From Bacteroidales bacterium (GTDB lineage: Bacteria > Bacteroidota > Bacteroidia > Bacteroidales > UBA932): DNA of 6,647 bases. The stretch spans positions 1 to 6,647 of the forward strand of contig JAFZIX010000285.1 in assembly GCA_017554135.1 (NCBI GenBank), in the 5' to 3' direction. Below, in pieces: positions 1 to 6,402 of this stretch (the first letter of the stretch is position 1; every line of letters starts with the position of its first letter). Position numbers and translations under genes: made by a program. Under the pieces are notes generated by a model, which saw only the letters and a list, made by a program, of their open reading frames with translations, was not told the origin of the DNA and made no database searches.

Positions 1-1145
1 GCCGCTTCTTCATATCCTGTAGTGCCATTAACCTGGCCGGCAAGGAAGAGTCCTTCAACCAGTTTCGACTCAAGAGTATTCTTAAGAAGAGACGGGTCGA
101 AGTAGTCATATTCAACAGCATACGCCGGCCTGAAAATCTTGGCATTTTCCAGACCTTTGATTGCATGAAGTGCATCCAACTGAACCTGAAGAGGAAGGGA
201 TGATGAGAAACCCTGAAGATAATACTCATTAGTGAATCGCCCCTCGGGTTCAAGGAACAATTGGTGAGCGTCATTCTCCGGGAAGACTCTCAGTTTATCT
301 TCAATACTCGGACAATAGCGAGGTCCCTAACCCTGGATAATTCCGGCGAACAGAGGAGAATCATCAAAGCCGGAACGAAGAATATCATGAACTTCGGTAT
401 TGGTATGAAGAATATAGCAGTTCATCTGCTTCCCCTCTTTCTGAACGGCAGAAGGAATGGGAAGAAAACTGAAACGGTCCGGATCGTCGTCGCCAAGTTG
501 GACGGGAAGAACCGAAGTGTCTATGGAAGATATGTCGATTCTCGGAGGAGTTCCGGTTTTCATTCTTCCGGTGGTGATTCCCCTTTCGACCAGTTGTTCG
601 GTCAGGCCAAGCGACGGTTTCTCTCCGATCCTGCCGCCGGCGAAAACGGTACGCCCTATGAAAATCTTTCCTCCAAGGAAGGTTCCGGCAGTCAAAATAA
701 GCGCCTGACACTTAAAAATCGCCCCGGTATTTGTGCGAACGCCGCAGATTTTTGAATTCTCAAAGAGAAAAGATATCGCTAAATCCTCGTAAATATCTAA
801 TTTACAATGACTTTCGAGAATTTTACGCCATTCTAGGGAAAACTGGATTTTATCGCACTGCGCACGAGGGCTCCACATGGCAGGACCCTTGCTCTTGTTG
901 AGCATCCTGAACTGCAAGGTAGTGGCGTCCGTAACCAGGCCAGTATAACCGCCAAGAGCATCTATCTCCTTGACTATCTGACCTTTAGCTATTCCGCCGA
1001 CTGCAGGATTACAGCTCATTCTGGCATAACCGCGCATATCCATTGTTATCAAAAGGACCGAACTGCCAAGGTTTGCAGCAGCCATTGCCGCCTCACAACC
1101 CGCATGTCCCCCTCCGACAACTATAATATCGTAACGGCTCTCCAT
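1..1145 (-). CDS. mnmG: tRNA uridine-5-carboxymethylaminomethyl modification enzyme MnmG (GidA), 3' end off the window, interrupted by an in-frame TAG
   Basis: MnmG is an FAD enzyme that works with the GTPase MnmE to install (carboxymethyl)aminomethyl groups on wobble U34 of certain tRNAs. Seen here: the dinucleotide-binding motif GGGHAGCEAA (residues 11-20), SCNPAVGG with Cys45, and RMKTGTP (194-200). At codon 273 the frame meets TAG (327-329). It then continues without shift or further stop for 108 codons to the window edge with GPRYCPSIED (catalytic Cys278), HQLFLEPEG, FRPAYAVEYDY and GQVNGTTGYEEAA, all typical MnmG. About 381 of the usual 620-630 residues are visible. The 272-residue product ending at TAG would lack the second essential cysteine and the C-terminal region that binds MnmE and tRNA. 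There is no ATG in frame after the TAG within the window, so no obvious restart. The ATG at 1145 is 6 bases after the ybeY stop; an AGGAGG touches it with no spacer, so coupling to ybeY translation is more likely than classic initiation. Family assignment is certain; whether the gene is functional is not. Confidence 0.95.
327..329 (-). other. In-frame amber (TAG) codon inside mnmG
   Basis: Read on the minus strand, the codons are ATC CAG GGT TAG GGA CCT CGC TAT TGT, giving I-Q-G-stop-G-P-R-Y-C. In the family this position, just before the invariant GPRYCPSIE, is occupied by varied residues, so a single substitution from a sense codon such as AAG, CAG, TTG or TCG would produce it. The stop is seen directly; its cause (mutation, base error or read-through) is not resolved. 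Confidence 0.9.
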
Positions 1146-1151
1146 CCTCCT

Positions 1152-1586
1152 TTATTTTGAAAGACCAAATAGAGCGGCCCGCTGGGAAAGATAATAATCC
1201 TCCTTTGACCTCATCGTTCTCTGTTCGGAATCAGAATGATCGTCGTAACCTATAAGATGGAGTAAACCGTGAACGATAACCCTGTTCAACTCTTCAGAGA
1301 AATCCGTTCCATAAAAACCGGCATTGTCTTGAACAGAGTCTATGCTGATGAACAGATCCCCGGATAAAACATCTCCCTCACAATAATCAAAAGTAATGAT
1401 ATCCGTAAAATAATCATGTTGAAGATATTTCATATTAACGTCCAGGATATAGTTGTCCGAACAGAATATTATGTTCACATCACCTATTCTCCGAACCTCG
1501 CTTTCAGCAACGAACTTGAGCCAGCGTCTTGTTTCAAGTTTATGCTTGAACTCAAAAGAAATATCTTCGCAAAAGTATCTGATCAT
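1152..1586 (-). CDS. ybeY: Endoribonuclease YbeY (rRNA maturation factor)
   Basis: YbeY is a single-strand-specific, metal-dependent endoribonuclease involved in 16S rRNA 3'-end maturation and ribosome quality control in the cytoplasm. The 144-residue product has the family's central stretch with YLQHDYFTDIITFDY (about residues 54-68), SGDLFIS (75-81) and the metal-binding segment HGLLHLIGYDDH (106-117), followed by a conserved acidic MRSKED tail (125-130). His106 and His110 match the first two ligands. At the third-ligand position of H-x3-H-x5-H there is Asp116, with His117 one place later. I chose ATG at 1586 because it gives the usual family N-terminus (MIRYFCEDI). A longer reading from TTG at 1637 would start inside the -33 promoter element. 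The gene leads a two-gene operon with mnmG, 6 bases downstream. Confidence 0.93.
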   Translation of the reverse strand: MIRYFCEDISFEFKHKLETRRWLKFVAESEVRRIGDVNIIFCSDNYILDVNMKYLQHDYFTDIITFDYCEGDVLSGDLFISIDSVQDNAGFYGTDFSEELNRVIVHGLLHLIGYDDHSDSEQRTMRSKEDYYLSQRAALFGLSK

Positions 1587-1606
1587 TTTAGCACGGTTTT
1601 CGCATG

Positions 1607-1637
1607 CAAAATTAATTGCAAGCAGAGACAAATGCAA
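1607..1637 (-). promoter_or_regulatory. Bacteroidota-type promoter of ybeY-mnmG
   Basis: On the minus strand, TTG (1637-1635) is followed by a 20-base spacer and TAATTTTG (1614-1607), a full match to the -33 TTG / -7 TAnnTTTG consensus of Bacteroidota housekeeping promoters. Transcription would begin near 1600, leaving a leader of roughly 14 bases before the ATG at 1586. This supports that start over the upstream TTG. The start of transcription is inferred. Confidence 0.7.
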
Positions 1638-1642
1638 AAAAA

Positions 1643-1673
1643 TTGGAAATCAAATTAATTATTCATACCTTTG
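1643..1673 (+). promoter_or_regulatory. Bacteroidota-type promoter of tonB
   Basis: TTG (1643-1645), a 20-base spacer and TACCTTTG (1666-1673) match the -33/-7 consensus of Bacteroidota exactly. The predicted transcription start is near 1680, giving a short AT-rich leader of about 27 bases with no recognisable Shine-Dalgarno sequence before ATG 1707. Its -33 element is only 5 bases from the -33 element of the opposing ybeY promoter. Confidence 0.72.
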
Positions 1674-1706
1674 GCTTGAATATGGACTATAAATTTTAAA
1701 GTAGAT

Positions 1707-2396
1707 ATGGAAGTTAAGAAATCAGAAAAGGCGAGCCTGGGGAACAAGAGATTGCTCTTCACGGAAATCGGATTCGTTCTTGCGCTGCTTGTTGTTTATG
1801 GTGCATTCGAATATAGCACCAAAGACAAACAGAACAAGGCCCTCGAAGCCGAAGTAGGACCTATTGAAGAAGAAGAGATGATTCCTATCACTCAGGAAAC
1901 ACCTCCCCCGCCGCCTGAGACCCCTCAAATTCCTGTCCTCTCCGATAATATCGATATCGTCGACGACGACCTTCAGGTAGAAGACAACATCCTCAATCTT
2001 GAGGACGATGCAAACCTGGGTGTGGATATTGTTGACTATGTCGAACAGGTTGAAGAAGAGGAAATCGAAGAAGAGGCCATTCCTTTCCAGTTGGTCGAAG
2101 AGAAGCCCGGATTCATGGGTGGAGACGCAAACGCATTCTCAAAATGGGTTAACGAGCGCCTGCAGTACCCTGAAATCGCCAAGGAAAATGGTATCCAGGG
2201 CCGTGTTCTTCTCCAGTTTGTGGTGGGTGCTGATGGAAAAGTTTCCAATGTAAAGGTTGTCCGTGGCGTGGATCCGGCCCTCGATAAGGAGGCTGTCCGC
2301 GTAGTCCAGAGTTCACCTAAATGGACTCCTGGCAAGCAGCGCGACCGCGCAGTAAAGGTCACCTATACATTCCCTGTTATCTTCCAATTGAGGTAA
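1707..2396 (+). CDS. tonB: Energy transducer TonB
   Basis: TonB carries proton-motive energy from the ExbB-ExbD inner-membrane complex across the periplasm to TonB-dependent outer-membrane transporters such as SusC-type and iron-chelate receptors. The 229-residue protein has a short basic cytoplasmic N-terminus (MEVKKSEKASLGNKR), a single membrane anchor at about 16-34, a short proline-rich piece (66-75, PPPPPETPQI) and then a strongly acidic linker (about 78-125, many D and E). The TonB C-terminal domain spans about 142-228, with YPEIAKENGIQGRVLLQFVV, DGKVSNVKVVRGVDPALDKEA and PKWTPGKQRDRAVKVTY. The basic N-terminus and IQGRV/VRGVDP/PKWTPGKQ signatures fit Bacteroidota TonB proteins. No exbB or exbD is adjacent, so the complex must be completed from elsewhere. 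It has its own promoter (1643-1673) and terminator (2417-2445), so it is probably transcribed alone. Confidence 0.95.
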   Translation: MEVKKSEKASLGNKRLLFTEIGFVLALLVVYGAFEYSTKDKQNKALEAEVGPIEEEEMIPITQETPPPPPETPQIPVLSDNIDIVDDDLQVEDNILNLEDDANLGVDIVDYVEQVEEEEIEEEAIPFQLVEEKPGFMGGDANAFSKWVNERLQYPEIAKENGIQGRVLLQFVVGADGKVSNVKVVRGVDPALDKEAVRVVQSSPKWTPGKQRDRAVKVTYTFPVIFQLR

Positions 2397-2416
2397 TTTT
2401 AAAACTTTCAGATCTT

Positions 2417-2445
2417 AAGGCCGTCCCCAACCGGATGGCCTTTTT
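2417..2445 (+). terminator. Intrinsic terminator after tonB
   Basis: AAGGCCGTCC (2417-2426) and GGATGGCCTT (2433-2442) form a 10-bp stem with one G-U pair and a 6-base loop (CCAACC), running into TTTTT at 2441-2445. It begins 20 bases after the tonB stop. The 3' arm contains an ATG (2435) in frame with hflX, but the stem argues that this is not the main hflX start. Confidence 0.8.
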
Positions 2446-2452
2446 AAATAAA

Positions 2453-3646
2453 ATGTTCGAAACAAAGCAGCATTCTTCAGAAAAAGCGGTATTCGTTGGA
2501 ATCATCAAACAGAACGACGATGAGGCCAAGATAATGGAATACCTGGATGAACTTGAATTTCTGGCCGAAACAGCAGGTGCGGTAGGAGATAAAAAGTTTG
2601 TCCAGAAGGTGGACAAACCAGAAAAGGCAACCTATATCCGTAGCGGTAAACTCGCGGAAATCCAGCAATACTGCGAAGAAAACGATATATGCTACTGCAT
2701 CTTCGATGATGAACTCACCGGGATGCAACAGCGTAATATAGAGAAGGTAATAAAGTCCGCCAAAGTTATCGACCGCACCAGCCTGATTCTGGAGATATTT
2801 ACCCAGCGCGCACAGACCGCATACGCCAAAACCCAGGTGGAAATCGCACGCCTCAACTATATGCTTCCCCGCCTGGCCGGCATGTGGACCCACCTTGAAA
2901 GGCAGCGGGGCGGCGTCGGCACCCGAGGCGGTATGGGTGAAACCCAGATAGAGGTAGACCGCCGTATTGTAAAGCAGCGAATAAGCCGCCTGAAGGATGA
3001 ACTGACTAAGATTGACAGGCAGATGGCCACCCAGCGGGGTAACCGCGGCCAACTTGTCCGCCTGGCCCTGGTGGGATATACCAACGTTGGAAAAAGCACC
3101 CTGATGAATCTGCTTGCCAAGTCGGACGTTTTCGCAGAAAACAAACTATTTGCAACACTGGATACAACGGTACGCAAGGTAGTGATAGAGAATGTTCCGT
3201 TCCTGCTCAGCGACACCGTAGGATTCATCAGGAAACTCCCCACGCAACTGATCGAGGCCTTCAAATCCACCTTGGACGAGGTGCGCGAGGCAGATATCCT
3301 GGTGCACGTGGTGGATATCTCCCATCCAGATTTCGAGGAACAGATGCAGGTTGTGGAGAAAACCCTGCAGGAAATCGGTGCTGGAAGTAAACCCATCTAC
3401 GTGGTATTCAATAAGATAGACGCTTATCACTACGAAGAATACGACGAGTTTTCCCTCGAGCCTAAGAGTAAGATCAACCGCACTCTGGACGAGTTGAAAA
3501 ACAGTTGGATTGCCCAAGAAAAAACTCCCTGCATCTTCATTTCCGCACTCAATAAAACGGGGTTGGAAAAACTCCGCCACGACATCTATAAGATGGTGGC
3601 GGAGATTCACGCGGGAAGGTATCCCTTCAATAACTTTCTCTGGTAA
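2453..3646 (+). CDS. hflX: GTPase HflX (ribosome-associated GTPase)
   Basis: HflX is a cytoplasmic GTPase that binds the large ribosomal subunit and, in studied bacteria, splits stalled or stressed ribosomes. From ATG 2453 the product is 397 residues. An N-terminal HflX domain (about 10-145, with YLDELEFLAETAGA, RSGKLAEI and IFDDEL) is followed by a conserved segment (KTQVEIARLNYMLPRL, then HLERQRGG...GETQIEVDRR) and a helical stretch. The G domain has G1 GYTNVGKST (208-216), G2 TLDTT (235-239), G3 DTVGF (254-258), G4 NKID (320-323) and G5 SAL (364-366). The loop reads RGGMGETQ where I expect RGPGETQ, one residue longer. In-frame ATGs at 2321 and 2435 were rejected: the first overlaps tonB and the second lies in the terminator stem. 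No promoter matching the other three genes was seen, so hflX may depend on read-through from tonB or an unseen promoter. Confidence 0.94.
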   Translation: MFETKQHSSEKAVFVGIIKQNDDEAKIMEYLDELEFLAETAGAVGDKKFVQKVDKPEKATYIRSGKLAEIQQYCEENDICYCIFDDELTGMQQRNIEKVIKSAKVIDRTSLILEIFTQRAQTAYAKTQVEIARLNYMLPRLAGMWTHLERQRGGVGTRGGMGETQIEVDRRIVKQRISRLKDELTKIDRQMATQRGNRGQLVRLALVGYTNVGKSTLMNLLAKSDVFAENKLFATLDTTVRKVVIENVPFLLSDTVGFIRKLPTQLIEAFKSTLDEVREADILVHVVDISHPDFEEQMQVVEKTLQEIGAGSKPIYVVFNKIDAYHYEEYDEFSLEPKSKINRTLDELKNSWIAQEKTPCIFISALNKTGLEKLRHDIYKMVAEIHAGRYPFNNFLW

Positions 3647-4390
3647 TTACTCCGAGAATTTAGCTTTAAGGAATTCCCTGTTCAGGCGGGCGATATGCGA
3701 AACGGATATACCCTTCGGGCATTCCAGTTCGCAGGCACGTGTATTGGTGCAGTTACCGAATCCCAGTTCATCCATCTTCTTGACCATGGCGCGTGCGCGC
3801 TTGGCGGCCTCAACCTTACCTTGAGGCAGGAGAGCCAGTGAACTGACGCGGGCGGCAACAAAGAGCATAGCGGATCCGTTCTTACATGTTGCCACGCAGG
3901 CACCACATCCAATACAAGCAGCGGCATCCATACTTTCCTCGGCCACATCATGCCCGATGAGGATATTATTGGCATCCTGGGCGGATCCGGTGCGGACGGA
4001 AATAAATCCTCCGGCCTGCAGAATCTTATCATAAGCCCTGCGGTCCACCACAAGGTCCTTGATTACAGGGAAAGCAGAACTGCGCCAGGGCTCCACAGTG
4101 ATGGTTGCACCGTCCTTGAAATGACGCATGAACAACTGGCAGGTGGTCACGTGGTCATCCGGACCATGGGCGCGCCCGTCCACATAAAGGGAACATGCGC
4201 CGCAGATACCCTCACGGCAGTCGTGATCGAAGGAAACAGGATCTATTCCCTCGCGGATCAGTTGCTCGTTGAGAATATCGAGCATCTCCAGGAAGGAGGC
4301 ATCGGACTCTATATCCTCGATATGGTATGTCTCGAAATGTCCTTTTGCTTTGGCGTTACGCTGACGCCATATCTTAACATTGAAATTCAT
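3647..4390 (-). CDS. sdhB: Succinate dehydrogenase / fumarate reductase iron-sulfur subunit
   Basis: This subunit passes electrons between the flavoprotein and the quinone-binding membrane subunit of complex II. The 247-residue protein has a plant-type ferredoxin domain with the [2Fe-2S] ligands C58, C63, C66 and C84 (DCREGICGAC, then CQLF). A C-terminal domain follows with CIGCGACVATC (C159, C162, C165, C169) and CTNTRACELECP (C214, C220, C224). By comparison with the E. coli enzyme, C159/C162/C165/C224 would hold [4Fe-4S] and C169/C214/C220 [3Fe-4S]. All cluster ligands are present. The start at 4390 is 6 bases after the sdhA stop and is preceded by AAGGA three bases away, so the gene is in an operon with sdhA. 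Its stop codon touches the hflX stop with no gap. In an anaerobe of this phylum it probably works mainly as fumarate reductase (frdB); sequence alone does not settle direction. Confidence 0.95.
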   Translation of the reverse strand: MNFNVKIWRQRNAKAKGHFETYHIEDIESDASFLEMLDILNEQLIREGIDPVSFDHDCREGICGACSLYVDGRAHGPDDHVTTCQLFMRHFKDGATITVEPWRSSAFPVIKDLVVDRRAYDKILQAGGFISVRTGSAQDANNILIGHDVAEESMDAAACIGCGACVATCKNGSAMLFVAARVSSLALLPQGKVEAAKRARAMVKKMDELGFGNCTNTRACELECPKGISVSHIARLNREFLKAKFSE

Positions 4391-4396
4391 ACGTCC

Positions 4397-6343
4397 TTAG
4401 TCTTTGTAGTTTCTCGTCTTAACCTCAATGAACTCATATTTGAGCGGCTCCTTATGGAGTTCAGGTTCAACACCTTCTCCCTTGTATTCCCAGGCGGCCA
4501 CATACATAAAGTTCTTGTCATCGCGCTTGGCTTCACCCTCCTCGGTCTGGCTTTCCACGCGGAAATGACCGCCGCAGGATTCTTTGCGGTTAAGGGCATC
4601 GTAAGCCATCAGTTCTCCAATATCGAAGAAGTCTTCCAGACGCAGGGCCTTCTCGAGTTCCTGATTGAATTCAAACTGGTTCCCGGGCACCTTGACATCC
4701 TTATAGAAACTCTCGCGCAGTTCCTTTATCTTCGCGATAGCGGTCTTCAGGCCTTCCTCATCGCGGGCCATACCGACATATTCCCACATAATATGGCCAA
4801 GTTCCTTATGGATGGAATCCACAGTCTTGGTGCCGTTGATGGCAAACAGTTTATCTATGCGCGCCTGAACGGCCTTCTCGGCAACCACAAACTCGGGCGC
4901 GTTGATATCCGTCTTGGGCTCAGCGAACTTGTGCGAGAGGTAATCCCCTATCGTGACCGGGATTACGAAGTAGCCATCCGCGAGGCCCTGCATGAGGGCT
5001 GATGCGCCCAGGCGGTTTCCGCCGTGGTCGGAGAAGTTGGCTTCTCCGATTGCATAAAGGCCGGGGATGGTGGTCTGAAGATCATAATCCACCCAGATAC
5101 CTCCCATGGTGTAGTGGATAGCAGGATAGATCATCATAGGCTCCTCCCAAGGGGAAGAAGCGGTTATCTTCTCGTACATCTCGAAGAGGTTTCCGTAGCG
5201 CTCGGCAACTTTCTGGTGGCCGAGACGGCGGATGGCGTCGGAGAAGTCCAGGAAGACGGCTTTACCGGTCTCATTCACACCGAATCCGGCATCGCAGCGC
5301 TCCTTGGCGGCACGGGAGGCCACGTCGCGGGGAACGAGGTTACCGAAGGCGGGATAGCGGCGCTCGAGGTAGTAATCGCGGTCTTCTTCAGGAATCTGGG
5401 AGGCCTTGATCTCGTGCTTGCGGAGTTTTTCCACATCCTCCAACTTCTTGGGCACCCAGATGCGGCCGTCGTTACGCAGGGATTCACTCATAAGGGTGAG
5501 CTTGCACTGCTGGTCGCCGTGGACGGGGATGCAGGTAGGATGGATCTGCGCGAAGCAGGGATTTGCGAAGAAAGCTCCCTTACGGTAGCACTGCATGGCG
5601 GCGGAACCATTGCTATTCATGGCGTTGGTGGACAGGAAGTAGGTGTTTCCGTATCCGCCGGTGGCTATCACCACCGCATGGGCACCGAAGCGCTCTAGCT
5701 GGCCGGTGACCAGGTTACGGGCGATGATACCCTTCGCCTCGCCGTTGATGATCACGAGATCAAGCATCTCGTGACGGGGATAACTCTTGACCGTGCCGGC
5801 CGCAATCTCCTTATTCAGGGATGCATACGCACCCAGGAGCAGCTGCTGTCCGGTTTGGCCACGGGCGTAGAAGGTACGGCTTACCTGCACTCCGCCGAAG
5901 GAGCGGTTGGCAAGATATCCGCCGTATTCACGTGCGAAAGGAATACCCTGCGCGACGCACTGGTCTATAATGGCGGCACTCACCTCTGCAAGACGGTAGA
6001 CATTGGCCTCGCGGGCGCGGTAATCTCCACCTTTGATAGTATCATAGAAAAGCCTGTAGATGGAGTCGTTGTCGTTCTGGTAATTCTTTGCCGCATTTAT
6101 ACCTCCCTGGGCGGCAATGGAGTGCGCGCGACGAGGGGAATCACTGATGCAGAAAATCTTCACATTATAGCCGAGTTCACCGAGGGAAGCAGCTGCAGAA
6201 GCTCCGCCGAGACCGGTTCCTACCACTATAATCTCAAGTTTTCTTTTGTTGTTGGGGCTGACCAGATGAATTTCCGACTTGCGCTTGGTCCATTTCTCCG
6301 CCAGCGGTCCGTCAGGAATCTTAGAGATAAGTTTATCTGCCAT
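4397..6343 (-). CDS. sdhA: Succinate dehydrogenase / fumarate reductase flavoprotein subunit
   Basis: This is the catalytic subunit of complex II, interconverting succinate and fumarate through covalently bound FAD. The 648-residue product shows the FAD dinucleotide motif GTGLGGASAA (42-51), HSIAAQGGINAA (74-85) with His74 as the expected covalent FAD attachment site, and RTFYARGQTGQQLL (156-169). It also has ATGGYGN (227-233) and HPT (268-270). The active-site residues Arg339 (VPRDVASR), His410 (IHYTMGG) and Arg444 (GGNRLGASAL) are in place, and RKESCGGHFR (586-595) near the C-terminus is typical of the Bacteroidota form. Length is normal and nothing is missing. The start at 6343 gives the usual N-terminus (MADKLISKIPDGPLAEKW) behind an A/T-rich leader without a Shine-Dalgarno site. 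It leads sdhB by 6 bases. The cytochrome b gene usually upstream is absent; the next gene is ruvB. Confidence 0.96.
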   Translation of the reverse strand: MADKLISKIPDGPLAEKWTKRKSEIHLVSPNNKRKLEIIVVGTGLGGASAAASLGELGYNVKIFCISDSPRRAHSIAAQGGINAAKNYQNDNDSIYRLFYDTIKGGDYRAREANVYRLAEVSAAIIDQCVAQGIPFAREYGGYLANRSFGGVQVSRTFYARGQTGQQLLLGAYASLNKEIAAGTVKSYPRHEMLDLVIINGEAKGIIARNLVTGQLERFGAHAVVIATGGYGNTYFLSTNAMNSNGSAAMQCYRKGAFFANPCFAQIHPTCIPVHGDQQCKLTLMSESLRNDGRIWVPKKLEDVEKLRKHEIKASQIPEEDRDYYLERRYPAFGNLVPRDVASRAAKERCDAGFGVNETGKAVFLDFSDAIRRLGHQKVAERYGNLFEMYEKITASSPWEEPMMIYPAIHYTMGGIWVDYDLQTTIPGLYAIGEANFSDHGGNRLGASALMQGLADGYFVIPVTIGDYLSHKFAEPKTDINAPEFVVAEKAVQARIDKLFAINGTKTVDSIHKELGHIMWEYVGMARDEEGLKTAIAKIKELRESFYKDVKVPGNQFEFNQELEKALRLEDFFDIGELMAYDALNRKESCGGHFRVESQTEEGEAKRDDKNFMYVAAWEYKGEGVEPELHKEPLKYEFIEVKTRNYKD

Positions 6344-6369
6344 TTTATTAATTATTGTTTAATAGTCTG

Positions 6370-6400
6370 CAATATTACTCATTTTTAGCGAGAAGGTCAA
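6370..6400 (-). promoter_or_regulatory. Probable promoter of sdhA-sdhB
   Basis: On the minus strand TTG (6400-6398) is followed by a 20-base spacer and TAATATTG (6377-6370), which differs from TAnnTTTG at one base. The spacer length equals that of the ybeY and tonB promoters. Transcription would start near 6363, about 20 bases before ATG 6343. The element fills most of the 59-base gap after ruvB, so sdhAB can be transcribed separately from ruvB. Confidence 0.55.
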
Positions 6401-6402
6401 GT

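Noticed and set aside
306..326. GGAC/GTCC and CTCG/CGAG pairings just after the mnmG TAG as a recoding stem or pseudoknot
   Set aside because: The stems are only 3-4 bp, compete with each other, and loop lengths do not allow a real pseudoknot. The bases are explained by the conserved GPRYCPSIE codons. The UAG context is not one I know to promote read-through.
261..755. Plus-strand open frame opposite mnmG
   Set aside because: It is the shadow of conserved MnmG codons on the minus strand.
1605..1620. Inverted repeat TGCAA-N6-TTGCA over the ybeY -7 box as an operator
   Set aside because: The arms are only 5 bp in an AT-rich gap and no second copy was found; this is expected by chance.
1587..1637. 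17-residue N-terminal extension of YbeY from a TTG start
   Set aside because: That TTG coincides with the -33 promoter element, so it lies upstream of the predicted transcript; the family N-terminus starts at ATG 1586.
2321..2452. 44-residue N-terminal extension of HflX overlapping tonB
   Set aside because: The extension is a shadow of tonB codons followed by the terminator hairpin, and HflX homology begins after ATG 2453.
3615..3628. GAAGG-TATC-CCTTC hairpin near the 3' end of hflX as a terminator for sdhB
   Set aside because: The stem is 5 bp with no T tract on either strand, and it lies inside coding sequence.
3950..5002. Long open frame on the plus strand (350 codons) opposite sdhB and sdhA
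   Set aside because: It runs antisense across the junction of two clearly conserved genes, has no recognisable domain, and is explained by codon bias of the real genes.
5024..5698. Plus-strand open frame of 224 codons opposite sdhA
   Set aside because: It is antisense to conserved flavoprotein sequence, with repetitive G/V/E-rich composition typical of a mirror frame and no start signals.
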